From positions 98,417 to 162,416 of the forward strand of contig NZ_BOPA01000028.1 of NCBI RefSeq assembly GCF_016863515.1: DNA of 64,000 bases, written 5' to 3'. The stretch comes from Micromonospora gifhornensis. GTDB taxonomy: Bacteria; Actinomycetota; Actinomycetes; Mycobacteriales; Micromonosporaceae. How positions within the stretch are numbered: position 1 is the stretch's first letter; every line of letters starts with the position of its first letter. Of this stretch, positions 23,197-32,427 are shown one piece after another. The notes below the pieces were generated by a model that made no database searches, was not told the DNA's origin, and worked only from the letters and a program-made list of their open reading frames with translations. Made by a program: the position numbers and the translations under genes.

Positions 23197-25187
23197 GCGA
23201 GGCGTTGGCCAATCTGCTGAACGAGACGCGCCAGTTCCCGCCGCCGGCGGAACTCGCCGCCAGTGCCAACGTCACCGCTGAGGCGTACGCCGAGGCGGAG
23301 GCCGACCGGCTGGCCTTCTGGGAGCGCCAGGCGGGGCGGCTGACCTGGGCGAGGCAGTGGGACCAGGTGCTGGACTGGTCGAATCCGCCGTTCGCCAAGT
23401 GGTTCGTCGGCGGGCAGCTGAACGTGGCGTACAACTGTCTCGACCGGCATGTCGAGGCCGGTCGGGGCGACAAGGTGGCCATCCACTGGGAGGGCGAGCC
23501 GGGCGACACCCGCACCATCACCTACGCCGACCTGCACCGGATGACCTGCCAGGCGGCGAACGCGCTCACCGACCTCGGGGTGGTCGCCGGTGACCGGGTG
23601 GCGATCTACATGCCGATGGTCCCGGAGGCGGCGGTCGCGATGCTCGCCTGCGCCCGGATCGGTGCCACGCACAGCGTGGTGTTCGGCGGGTTCTCCGCCG
23701 AGTCGCTTACCAACCGGATCCAGGACGCCTCCGCCAAGGTCGTCATCACCGCCGACGGCGGCTACCGGCGGGGCAAGCCGTCCGCGCTCAAGCCGACAGT
23801 CGACGAGGCGGTGGCGAACTGCCCGTCGGTGGAGCACGTGCTTGTGGTCCGCCGGACCGGCGAGTCGGTCGACTGGTCGCAGCGGGATCACTGGTGGCAC
23901 GAGACGGTGGAGCAGGCGTCGACCGAGCACACCGCCGAGGCGTTCGACGCCGAGCACCCGCTGTTCATCCTCTACACCAGCGGCACGACGGCCCGCCCGA
24001 AGGGCATCCTGCACACCACGGGTGGCTATCTGACCCAGACGTCGTACACCTCGCACGCGGTTTTCGATCTGAAGCCGGAGACCGACGTCTACTGGTGCAC
24101 CGCGGACATCGGCTGGGTGACCGGCCACTCCTACATCGTGTACGGTCCGCTCTCCAACGGCGCGACCCAGGTGATGTACGAGGGCACCCCGGACACCCCG
24201 CACAAGGGCCGGTTCTGGGAGATCGTCGACCGGTACGGGGTGACAATCCTCTACACCGCGCCGACGCTGATCCGCACCATGATGAAGTGGGGCGACGACA
24301 TCCCCGCCGAGTACAACCTCTCCACGCTCCGGCTGCTCGGCAGCGTCGGTGAGCCGATCAACCCCGAGGCGTGGATGTGGTACCGCCAGCACGTCGGGCG
24401 GGGCGAGCTGCCGATCGTGGACACCTGGTGGCAGACCGAGACCGGCAGCATCATGATCTCGCCGCTGCCGGGGGTGACCGCCGCCAAGCCGGGTTCGGCG
24501 ATGACCCCGCTGCCCGGCATCAGCGCAGACGTGGTCGACGACCAGGGCCAGTCGGTGCCCAACGGTGGTGGCGGCTACCTGGTGCTGCGGGAGCCGTGGC
24601 CGTCGATGCTGCGCACCATCTGGGGTGACGACAACCGGTTCATCGAGACGTACTGGTCCCGGTTCGGTGCGGGCGCGAGCGGCACCGGCGGCGACGAGTG
24701 GATCTACTTTGCCGGTGACGGGGCGAAGAAGGACGACGACGGGCACGTCTGGCTGCTCGGTCGGGTGGACGACGTGATGCTCGTGTCCGGGCACAACATC
24801 TCCACCACGGAGGTCGAGTCGGCGCTCGTCTCGCACCCGTCGGTGGCCGAGGCGGCGGTGGTGGGTGCCACCGATCCGACCACCGGTCAGGCGATCGTCG
24901 CGTTCGCCATTCCGCGCGGCAGCACCGACATCTCCGGTGAGGCAGGTGAGCAGCTCATCGCCGATCTGCGTAACCACGTGGCGAAGACGCTGGGGCCGAT
25001 CGCCAAGCCCCGGCAGATCATGCTGGTGCCGGAGTTGCCGAAGACCCGGTCGGGCAAGATCATGCGTCGGCTGCTGCGGGACGTGGCGGAGAACCGGTCG
25101 CTCGGTGACGTGACCACGTTGCAGGACTCCTCGGTGATGGAGTTGATCGCCTCCGGCATGGGTGGCGGCAAGTCGGACGAGGACTGA
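23193..25187 (+). CDS. acs: Acetyl-CoA synthetase (AMP-forming)
   Basis: The enzyme joins acetate to CoA through acetyl-AMP in the cytoplasm. The 664-residue protein has the N-terminal ACS domain, the AMP-binding loop YTSGTTARPKGI, the substrate motif WWQTETGS, and the C-terminal KTRSGKIMRRLLRD. The lysine in that last motif is needed for adenylation and is the classical acetylation site that switches the enzyme off. Length and order are those of Acs and of Rv3667. The ATG at 23193 has GGAG 9-10 bases upstream. A strong hairpin follows the stop. An upstream small reading frame overlaps the start. Confidence 0.97.
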   Translation: MSEALANLLNETRQFPPPAELAASANVTAEAYAEAEADRLAFWERQAGRLTWARQWDQVLDWSNPPFAKWFVGGQLNVAYNCLDRHVEAGRGDKVAIHWEGEPGDTRTITYADLHRMTCQAANALTDLGVVAGDRVAIYMPMVPEAAVAMLACARIGATHSVVFGGFSAESLTNRIQDASAKVVITADGGYRRGKPSALKPTVDEAVANCPSVEHVLVVRRTGESVDWSQRDHWWHETVEQASTEHTAEAFDAEHPLFILYTSGTTARPKGILHTTGGYLTQTSYTSHAVFDLKPETDVYWCTADIGWVTGHSYIVYGPLSNGATQVMYEGTPDTPHKGRFWEIVDRYGVTILYTAPTLIRTMMKWGDDIPAEYNLSTLRLLGSVGEPINPEAWMWYRQHVGRGELPIVDTWWQTETGSIMISPLPGVTAAKPGSAMTPLPGISADVVDDQGQSVPNGGGGYLVLREPWPSMLRTIWGDDNRFIETYWSRFGAGASGTGGDEWIYFAGDGAKKDDDGHVWLLGRVDDVMLVSGHNISTTEVESALVSHPSVAEAAVVGATDPTTGQAIVAFAIPRGSTDISGEAGEQLIADLRNHVAKTLGPIAKPRQIMLVPELPKTRSGKIMRRLLRDVAENRSLGDVTTLQDSSVMELIASGMGGGKSDED

Positions 25188-25204
25188 CAGGCAGGCGTAC
25201 CTCT

Positions 25205-25241
25205 CGACGGGTGGTGGTCCGGCGCGGACCGCCACCCGTCG
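25205..25241 (+). terminator. acs terminator hairpin
   Basis: Two 17-base arms (25205-25221 and 25225-25241) pair with a single G-U position around a three-base loop, starting 18 bases past the acs stop. This is a strong rho-independent-like stem without a U-run. Confidence 0.8.
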
Positions 25242-25457
25242 TCGTCTGTCCGGACCTGCGGGGATGGCGGGTGGCGGCCGGCACGGGTTGTGACAGTGAA
25301 GGGACCTGTAGGCAATTCACTGCCATAATATCGATGGCTACCCCTTCCCAGGGGCCCCACTAGTGCCTAAGTTCACCAGTGGCCCCATATCCGTAGGGGC
25401 CGATCTCACCGGCTTGCAACCCCCGATGGGCCGGTTCCCTCAATCCGGAGGTACCAC

Positions 25458-27878
25458 GTGCGGAAAGTCGCAGTGGGTCTGCTCGGGCTTTCGATGACGG
25501 CGACAGGGCTGACGGTCGGAGCTTCGGCCGCCGCCGCGCCGATCGCGGAGCCGCCGACGGCAGCGCCGTCGATCGCCGAGCCAGCCCACGCCGAACACGA
25601 CCTGCCGAACCCGCTGGAAGAGAAGCGTCGCGCACTGCGTCAGGAAGGCCTGAGCGAGGTGCTCTCGGGCCGGGTCAAGACGGAGCGGATCAACGGCAGC
25701 ACGGTGGCCAAGGTCGGCGACCGGGCCGTCCGTGGTGGCAAGGCCGGCCGTAACGCCAAGACCCCCAAGGGCGGCAAGGGTCCGACCGAGAAGCAGTACG
25801 TCGAGCTCTCCCGGGAGAAGACCGACCAGATCTTCGTCATCCTGGCCGAGTTCGGCAACGAGCGGCACCCGGACTACCCCGACCAGGACACCGACCCCGA
25901 CGTTCCGGGGCCCGCCCGGTTCGACGGGCCGATGCACAACGAGATCCCGCAGCCGGACCGGCGGGTCGACAACTCGACCGTCTGGCAGCCGAACTACGAC
26001 GCCGATCACTTCAGGAAGCTCTACTTCGGCACCGCCCCGGGCGACGAGTCCGTGAAGCAGTACTACGAGGCGCAGTCCTCGGGTCGCTACAGCGTCGACG
26101 GCGTGGTCAGCAACTGGGTCAAGGTCAACTACAACCAGGCCCGGTACGGCCGCTCCAACGGTTACCCGTGCGACTCGATCGTCTGCTCCAACGTCTGGGC
26201 GCTGGTGCGCGACGCCGCCAACCAGTGGGTGGCCGACCAGAAGGCCGCCGGCCGCACCGATGCGCAGATCGCCGCCGACGTCCGGGCGATGGACCAGTGG
26301 GACCGTTACGACCACGACGGTGACGGCGACTTCAACGAGCCCGACGGCTACATCGACCACTTCCAGATCGTGCACGCCGGCGGCGACATGGCCGACGGTG
26401 ACCCGATCTACGGCGAGGACGCCATCTGGAGCCACCGCTGGTACGCGTACGCCTCCGACCAGGGACGTACCGGCCCGCCGAACTTCCCGGCCGGCGGCAC
26501 CCAGATCGGCGACACCGGCATCTGGATCGGCGACTACACGATCCAGCCGGAGAACGGCGGTCGCAGCGTCTTCTACCACGAGTACGCCCACGACCTCGGC
26601 CTGCCGGACGACTACAACGTCATCAGCGGCGGCGACAACAACAACGAGCACTGGACCCTGATGGCCCAGAGCCGCCTCGGTGCCAAGAACGACGGCGGCA
26701 TCGGCGAGCGCGGCGGTGACCTGGGTGCCTGGAACAAGCTCCAGCTCGGCTGGCTCGACTACGAGGTGATCGTCGCCGGCCAGAAGCGCACCCTGGTGCT
26801 CGGCCCGCAGGAATACAACACCAAGGAGGCCCAGGCCGCCGTGGTGGTGCTGCCCGAGCGGGAGTACACCTTCGACAACGGTGCGCCGTTCGAGGGCAGC
26901 AAGCAGTTCTTCTCCGGCAACGCGGACGACCTGAACAGCACCATGACCAGGACGTTCGACCTGACCGGGAAGTCGTCGGCGACGCTGTCGATGAAGGGCC
27001 GCTACAGCATCGAGGCGGAGTACGACTACCTGTTCTTCGAAACCTCGATCGACGGTGGACAGACCTGGACGCCGCAGCCCGGCACCGCAGGCGGCCAGCC
27101 GCTCAAGGAGATCTCCCCCGGACGCTTCGCGCTGGACGGCAGCTCCGACGACGAGTGGGTGGACGTCACGATTCCGCTGGACGGGGTCGTCGGCAACCAG
27201 GTCGGCTTCCGGCTGCGGTACCAGACCGACGGTGCGGTGTCCGAGGGCGGCTTCTTCGGCGACGCGGTCACGCTGACCGCCGACGGCGCCACCGTCTTCA
27301 CCGACGGTGCTGAGGACGGCGGGGCCGGTTGGACGCTGGCCGGTGGTTTCGAGGTGGTCGAGGAGAGCTACACCCGCAAGTTCGCGAACTACTACATCGC
27401 GGGCACGCGGCAGTACATCTCGTACGACAAGTACCTCAAGACCGGCCCGTACTTCTTCGGGTACGCCAACACCAAGCCGGACTACGTGGACCACTACGCG
27501 TACCAGGAGGGTCTGCTGATCTCGTACTGGAACACCCGGTGGGCGGACAACGACACGTTCGCGCACCCGGGTGAGGGCCGGAACCTGATCATCGACTCCC
27601 GGCCCCGGCCGATCTACAACCTGACCGGCCAGCCGTGGCGGGCCCGGATCCAGGTCTACGACGCGCCGTTCAGCCTGAAGAAGGCTGACTCGTTCACGCT
27701 GCACCTCAACAGCCAGCCGCAGTACATCCGCGGCCAGGCGGCGCAGCCCCTGTTCGACGACACCAAGCAGTACTGGTTCCCCGAGTTGCCGAACCACGGT
27801 GTGAAGCTCCCGGCCACCGGCACCAAGATCCAGGTGCTGGAGCAGAAGGGCCTCAACACCAAGGTCCGCTTCTCCTGA
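25458..27878 (+). CDS. Secreted M6 family metalloprotease (immune inhibitor A-like)
   Basis: An 806-residue exported protease. The N-terminus MRKVAVGLLGLSMTATGLTV followed by GASAAAAP is a signal peptide, probably cut after an Ala in ASAAA. A propeptide follows. The zinc site HEYAHDLGLPD gives H374, E375 and H378, the M6/InhA signature. The later part contains a beta-sandwich with a 'YDYLFFETSIDGGQTW' motif, as in the MAM-like or VEG domain of Bacillus InhA. The likely targets are host or environmental proteins. The GTG at 25458 has GGAGG upstream. The preceding gap holds an AT-rich CATAAT (25324-25329), a possible -10, and a GGGGCC...GGCCCC hairpin in the likely leader (25351-25386). A perfect terminator follows. 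Confidence 0.93.
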   Translation: MRKVAVGLLGLSMTATGLTVGASAAAAPIAEPPTAAPSIAEPAHAEHDLPNPLEEKRRALRQEGLSEVLSGRVKTERINGSTVAKVGDRAVRGGKAGRNAKTPKGGKGPTEKQYVELSREKTDQIFVILAEFGNERHPDYPDQDTDPDVPGPARFDGPMHNEIPQPDRRVDNSTVWQPNYDADHFRKLYFGTAPGDESVKQYYEAQSSGRYSVDGVVSNWVKVNYNQARYGRSNGYPCDSIVCSNVWALVRDAANQWVADQKAAGRTDAQIAADVRAMDQWDRYDHDGDGDFNEPDGYIDHFQIVHAGGDMADGDPIYGEDAIWSHRWYAYASDQGRTGPPNFPAGGTQIGDTGIWIGDYTIQPENGGRSVFYHEYAHDLGLPDDYNVISGGDNNNEHWTLMAQSRLGAKNDGGIGERGGDLGAWNKLQLGWLDYEVIVAGQKRTLVLGPQEYNTKEAQAAVVVLPEREYTFDNGAPFEGSKQFFSGNADDLNSTMTRTFDLTGKSSATLSMKGRYSIEAEYDYLFFETSIDGGQTWTPQPGTAGGQPLKEISPGRFALDGSSDDEWVDVTIPLDGVVGNQVGFRLRYQTDGAVSEGGFFGDAVTLTADGATVFTDGAEDGGAGWTLAGGFEVVEESYTRKFANYYIAGTRQYISYDKYLKTGPYFFGYANTKPDYVDHYAYQEGLLISYWNTRWADNDTFAHPGEGRNLIIDSRPRPIYNLTGQPWRARIQVYDAPFSLKKADSFTLHLNSQPQYIRGQAAQPLFDDTKQYWFPELPNHGVKLPATGTKIQVLEQKGLNTKVRFS

Positions 27879-27897
27879 ACCACCGACGCGACACCAC

Positions 27898-27930
27898 GAT
27901 GCCCCGGGCAGGTGACCTGCCCGGGGCATC
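27898..27930 (+). terminator. Terminator of the M6 protease gene
   Basis: GATGCCCCGGGCAGGT and its exact complement are separated by one base, giving a nearly perfect 33-base palindrome 19 bases beyond the stop. Confidence 0.85.
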
Positions 27931-28013
27931 GCCCTTCCCAGCTCTCCCCGGCCCACCTCACATCGCCGACGCCGCCGGACGGGCGACCGGCGGCGGGGTC
28001 ATAGGCTGTCGTC

Positions 28014-28946
28014 ATGACCGAGCAGCGCGGCGATGCCGTCGACGAGTCCTGCGTCCTCACCGAGGGGCCGTGGACGCACCGGTTCGTCGGCGCGAACGGC
28101 AGCCGGTTCCACGTCGTCGAGGCGGGCACCGGGCCGATGGTGCTCTTCCTGCACGGCTTCCCCGAGCACTGGTGGGCCTGGCACCGGATGCTCCCCGAAG
28201 TCGCCGACGCCGGTTTCCGCGCGGTCGCCGTCGACCTGCGCGGCTACGGCGCCAGCGACAAACCCCCCCGGGGGTACGACGGATACACCCTCGCCGCCGA
28301 CGTCGCCGGGATGATCCGGGCGCTTGGTGAACGCTCGGCGACAGTGGTCGGCACCGGTGCCGGCGGCATGGTGGCCTGGACCGTGGCGTCGTTCCATCCC
28401 ACGCTTGTACGCCGGCTGGTGGTGCTCGGTGCGCCACACCCGCTGCGGCTACGGGCGGCCATCTTCGCCGACCCTCGTGGGCAGTTCGCCGCCTCCACCC
28501 CCACGCTGAAGTTCCAGCTGCCCCGCTACGAACATGTCCTCACCCGCGACGAGGGCCGGGCGGTGGAGGAGATCCTGCGCCGCTGGGGTGGGCCCCGCTG
28601 GGTCGCCGGCCCGGAATTCGCCGACTACGCGCGGCGCTACCGGCAGGCCATGCGGATCCCGCAGGCGGCGTTCTGCGCGCTGGAGGGCTATCGCTGGGCG
28701 TTCCGGTCGGTGCTGCGGCTGCACGGCTACCGGTTCGTCAAGCTGATGCAACGACCGCTTGTCGCACCGACCCTGCATCTGCACGGCGCTCTGGACGTGG
28801 CCTCGTTGCCGCGTACCGCCCAGGGTTCGGGCCGTTACGTCAGCGGGCCGTACGAGTGGCGACTGCTGGACCAGGTCGGCCACTTCCCGCACCTGGAGGC
28901 CACGGAGCTGGTGCTCGGCGAGATCCTGCGCTGGGCGAAGTCGTGA
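28014..28946 (+). CDS. Alpha/beta hydrolase, epoxide hydrolase-like, nucleophile missing
   Basis: A 310-residue alpha/beta-hydrolase fold protein close to epoxide hydrolases (EphE group; Rv3670 lies near acs in M. tuberculosis). The oxyanion motif HGFPEHWWAW and the cap domain are present. The nucleophile elbow normally reads GHDWGG; here it is G113-T-G115-A-G-G, so the position of the nucleophilic Asp or Ser is Gly115. The acid (HGALDVAS) and histidine (VGHFPHLEA) positions of the triad are still there. Ordinary hydrolase activity is therefore doubtful. The product is soluble. It ends directly against the stop of the converging gene (TGATCA). Confidence 0.83.
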   Translation: MTEQRGDAVDESCVLTEGPWTHRFVGANGSRFHVVEAGTGPMVLFLHGFPEHWWAWHRMLPEVADAGFRAVAVDLRGYGASDKPPRGYDGYTLAADVAGMIRALGERSATVVGTGAGGMVAWTVASFHPTLVRRLVVLGAPHPLRLRAAIFADPRGQFAASTPTLKFQLPRYEHVLTRDEGRAVEEILRRWGGPRWVAGPEFADYARRYRQAMRIPQAAFCALEGYRWAFRSVLRLHGYRFVKLMQRPLVAPTLHLHGALDVASLPRTAQGSGRYVSGPYEWRLLDQVGHFPHLEATELVLGEILRWAKS

Positions 28947-29312
28947 TCAGACCCGCTGCTCACGCAGGTCGGTGACCTCTCCGACGGGCGCCCATCCCTG
29001 ATAGACGCCGAAGTCGAAGGCCTCCAGCCGCATCGCCTGCGCCACCGGCCAGCGCCCACCCGTGTACTCGACCCGCAACCATCCGTCGTGCTCACCGAGC
29101 ACGATGAACGGCTGCCCCTTCCAGGTGCACGTCGTACGCACGTAGGTCAGTTCCTCGACCTCGGCGGCCGGCACCACCCGGACGTACCGGCCGGGCCGCA
29201 CCTCGACGAAGCCGTCACCCGGCTCCGCCTGGTACAGCCGCACGTCGCCGCCGTCCGGGCTGGCCTGGTACTCCCGGCCGTGCCAGCGGGCCACGTAACC
29301 GTCGCGGGTCAC
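28947..29312 (-). CDS. Hypothetical protein, 121 aa, coupled to the SseB-domain gene
   Basis: I do not recognise a named family. The sequence is beta-rich with many Trp, Tyr and Gly (VARWHGREYQASPDGGDVRL, WKGQPFIVLGEHDGWLRVEYTGG), with no signal or membrane helix. It starts with GTG overlapping the stop of the SseB-domain gene (GTGA, 29309-29312), so they are translated together and probably act together. The close link to a gene beside ESX components suggests an ESX accessory role, which is inference. Confidence 0.72.
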   Translation of the reverse strand: MTRDGYVARWHGREYQASPDGGDVRLYQAEPGDGFVEVRPGRYVRVVPAAEVEELTYVRTTCTWKGQPFIVLGEHDGWLRVEYTGGRWPVAQAMRLEAFDFGVYQGWAPVGEVTDLREQRV

Positions 29313-32272
29313 TGCTCACCGACCTCACGCCAGCCGAGCGTGTCGGCGTCGAAGACGGCGACCAGCCGCTCGGTGCCGTCCGCACCGAGGCGGAGCAGCT
29401 GTGCGCCGTGTGGCAGCCGGACGCTGTCCACCTTGAACTCAGCCAGCACCTCACTGCTCTCCCCGGGCGCGAAGCCGTTGCCCCGGAACGGGGCGCGTTC
29501 GATGACCCAGCCTTCCATCGCCCGCATCGCGGCTTCGCTCTGCCCACCGTAGGGAATGCGGTAGAGACTCGGCCGGTACGCCGGCCACCGCAACACGTAG
29601 ATCTCCTCGGCGTCCGGCGCGAACGGCGACTCCGGATGGCTGAGCCCGAGCGCGCGGTAGAGCTGTGCCGGCGTGGTGAGGTGGGCCAGTTCGGTGGCCC
29701 GGTGCACGAAGCCGGAGACCCGGTCGTAGCCGCGTTCCAGGTAGTAGCCCAGTTGACTGGGCGCGATCGCCTTCTGCATCACGATCGGACGGGTCGGGTC
29801 GGCCGCGGACGTCGTCTTCTGTGGACTGCTTGTCGACGTGGGCTTGTCGGCGCTCGGTTCCGGCTCGTTCTCGTCACCGAGTCCCAGCTCCGCTGCCCAG
29901 TTGGCCAGCCCGACGATCTGCTCGCCGGGCAGCTTCGCGCCGACCGGGGTGCCCGGGTTGACCGCGAACGACCACGACAGGTCGGGCCAGGAGCGGATCA
30001 GCTGGACGAAGCGGACCTTGATCGTCTTGGCTGTCGGGTCGGCATGGTCGGCGAGTCGCTGCGACGAGGTGTAGACCACCACGAACGTCTGATCGTCCAG
30101 GTCCACCGTCGGCCAGACGTACCCCGGATCACCGGGCCGGCTGCCGGGGGCCGAGTCGACGGCGACCGGCATGAGGACCCACGCCAGCAGCAGCGTCGAC
30201 AGAAACGTGTCGGTGTTCGCGGTCCCCGCGGCGGCGAGCAGGTTCTCCTCCACCTCGTTGGCCGGCTCGAACCCGGCCGCCGTCGGTGCGGTGGGCTCCG
30301 GGGCGGAATCGACAGGTGACGACGACACCGGCGCATCGGGGGTGGCCATCCGCTGCGTCGTCGCCGCAGCGTCCTCGAAGCCCGGGTCGACGGCGCTCGG
30401 TCCGTCGGCGTCCGTACGCGACGGTGACGGGTCGAACAGCGAGGACCCGGTCGCCGGCGGCTGCACCGTCTCGGAGTGGGTCGACTCCGACGCAGGCGTG
30501 GGAACCGGGGCGGTCACCTCGTCCGCCACCGTCGGAACCGCCGCAGTCTGCTCCGCCTGCGCCGGGAACAGCGTGGTCTGCTCAGCTTGCGCCGGGAACA
30601 CCGTCGTCGGGTCCGCCTGCTCCGGAGACAGCGACACCGTCCGCTCGGCCTGCGCCGGGAACACCGTCGTCGGCTCAGACTGATCCGGAGACAGCGACAC
30701 CGTCTGCTCCGCCTGCGCCGGGAACAGCGTCGTCGTCGGCTCAGCCTGCGGCGGGAAGATCTGTGTTGTCGGCTCGGTGTCGGCGGGAGGAGCCGCAGGC
30801 GTACCGGTCGCCGTGGTTCCGGCTGCCGAGGCGTAGGTCGGCGCGTCCCGGTCGACGTCGGGCTCCGGCGGCGTCGTCAGGTCGCGGGCCTCGATGATGG
30901 TGCCCTCGATGACGATCGGCGTGAACCCGCGCCGCGGTGCCGGCGGACTGGAAACCGGTTCCGCCGGCGACGGGGACGTCCCCTCGTCGTGTTCCGTCGA
31001 CTGCCGGCGCGGCAGGGGCTGGGTGGCCTCCGCGGCGGTCGGGGCACCCTGCGTCGAGCCGGTCAGGTCGGCCGGCGCGTTGAACCGCAGACGCTGGGTC
31101 GGATCCTGCGACAGGCCGGCGGACGGCCGCAGGGGCTGCGTCGCCGCACCGTTCGACTCGGGCCGGGGCACGCTGCCGGCCTGGGCGTCCTGGCTGAAGT
31201 CGAAGGCTCGGGTGTTGCCGTCGGTCGCCGGCTCGGGGGCCGCGCCCCGGCGGGGGAACGGCTGCCCGCTCCGGGCGAATCGGGAAGGCGGGGTGGCTCG
31301 CTCGCTTCGGGACGCCGCTCGGTTGGACGCCGGTTCGAAGAAGGACCGCCGGGTCGTCTGGTCGGTGCCGGCGTCGGCGGGCTGCCCGTTCGTCGAAGCA
31401 GCGGGCGGTTCCGCGACGACCGGCCGGTTGTGGCCCGGACGACCGGACGCCTCCCCGCGCGCCGGCATGGGCTGGCGTGGCGGCAAGGTGCCCTGAGCAT
31501 CCGGCCGCGCGCCGGCCGCCAGATCCGTACGCGTGCCACCGATCAGGCCCGAACGCTCGGCACCCAGGGAGCGTGGCTGGTTGCCGGCAGGCCCGGGCCA
31601 TTGATCTGCGCCGGGCGGCCCGACGTGACCGCTGCCCGGATAGCCCGCTGCCTGGCCGCCGGACGGTTGGCCGGTTGCCCCGGGTCCCGTGCCCGGTGCG
31701 GCGACGGGAACCTCCGGGAGTTGGAACGGTGTGGGGACGACCCGGGAGGGCATCGGTGGGCGGGGCGGAGCCGGGGGTGGTGGGGGGTCGGTCGCGGGCG
31801 GAGTCACCGCACCCGGGTCGGATTCGCGCAGCCGGCTCAGCGCCTCGACCCGTTCCAACCTGGCTCGGGCACCGACGGTACGGCCGGGTAGCCGGACGTC
31901 GCCACGGGACAGTTGGGCGACGTACCAGGCGGGCAGGTAGCCCTCGATGGGCAACCCGGGATTCACGGCCAGCCACCACTCGTGGTTGGGCCAGCCGGTG
32001 GCCAACTCGGCGTAGCCGGTGCGTCGGGCGGACCCGCCGTGCTCACCCAGACACGCCCGCATCGCCTCGACGGAGGTGAATGCCAGCACGTGGGTACGGC
32101 CGCCGGTGGTCCAGGTGCCCCAGCCCACCGGCGCGGACCCGACGGCCGGCGCGGCGATCGGCAGGAGCAGCTCGATGCTGGACAGGATGCGGAAGTAAAG
32201 CTGCTGGTCATTGCTGCGTAGCGCGTCTCGCAGTGCGGCTTCCGCCTCGGTGGCCGGCTCCCAGTCGGTCAC
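29309..32272 (-). CDS. Large SseB-domain protein beside the ESX locus, 987 aa
   Basis: Three folded parts are joined by a very long disordered linker. The N-terminal about 160 residues form an SseB-like domain (PVGWGTWTTGGRTHVLAFTS, WWLAVNPGLPIEGYLP). A second SseB-like domain follows the linker (FVVVYTSSQRLADH, SWSFAVNPGTPVGAKLPGEQ). The C-terminal about 150 residues are a third domain (QLGYYLERGYDRVSGFVHRA). The linker, about 500 residues, is rich in Pro, Gln, Thr and Ala and includes FPAQAEQT-type repeats of 11-12 residues (coded at about 30541-30760). SseB domains occur in chaperones and enhancers of secretion systems. GTG 32272 has AGGAGG eight bases upstream; the ATG at 32302 lacks such a site. 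It is divergent from mycP, which supports a type VII secretion role by context. Confidence 0.75.
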   Translation of the reverse strand: MTDWEPATEAEAALRDALRSNDQQLYFRILSSIELLLPIAAPAVGSAPVGWGTWTTGGRTHVLAFTSVEAMRACLGEHGGSARRTGYAELATGWPNHEWWLAVNPGLPIEGYLPAWYVAQLSRGDVRLPGRTVGARARLERVEALSRLRESDPGAVTPPATDPPPPPAPPRPPMPSRVVPTPFQLPEVPVAAPGTGPGATGQPSGGQAAGYPGSGHVGPPGADQWPGPAGNQPRSLGAERSGLIGGTRTDLAAGARPDAQGTLPPRQPMPARGEASGRPGHNRPVVAEPPAASTNGQPADAGTDQTTRRSFFEPASNRAASRSERATPPSRFARSGQPFPRRGAAPEPATDGNTRAFDFSQDAQAGSVPRPESNGAATQPLRPSAGLSQDPTQRLRFNAPADLTGSTQGAPTAAEATQPLPRRQSTEHDEGTSPSPAEPVSSPPAPRRGFTPIVIEGTIIEARDLTTPPEPDVDRDAPTYASAAGTTATGTPAAPPADTEPTTQIFPPQAEPTTTLFPAQAEQTVSLSPDQSEPTTVFPAQAERTVSLSPEQADPTTVFPAQAEQTTLFPAQAEQTAAVPTVADEVTAPVPTPASESTHSETVQPPATGSSLFDPSPSRTDADGPSAVDPGFEDAAATTQRMATPDAPVSSSPVDSAPEPTAPTAAGFEPANEVEENLLAAAGTANTDTFLSTLLLAWVLMPVAVDSAPGSRPGDPGYVWPTVDLDDQTFVVVYTSSQRLADHADPTAKTIKVRFVQLIRSWPDLSWSFAVNPGTPVGAKLPGEQIVGLANWAAELGLGDENEPEPSADKPTSTSSPQKTTSAADPTRPIVMQKAIAPSQLGYYLERGYDRVSGFVHRATELAHLTTPAQLYRALGLSHPESPFAPDAEEIYVLRWPAYRPSLYRIPYGGQSEAAMRAMEGWVIERAPFRGNGFAPGESSEVLAEFKVDSVRLPHGAQLLRLGADGTERLVAVFDADTLGWREVGEQ

Positions 32273-32427
32273 GGCCACCCCCTCCTCCCGGGCCCAGGCC
32301 ATAGGTGTCGGTTACAACCTACAAGGTCACATCAAGATCACAATGACAAGGCTGGCCGGGATCCGGTCCGGTATCGCCCGACGCGCTAACATCCCGTTCC
32401 GGTGTCGACACGATACGGAGGCTGTCG

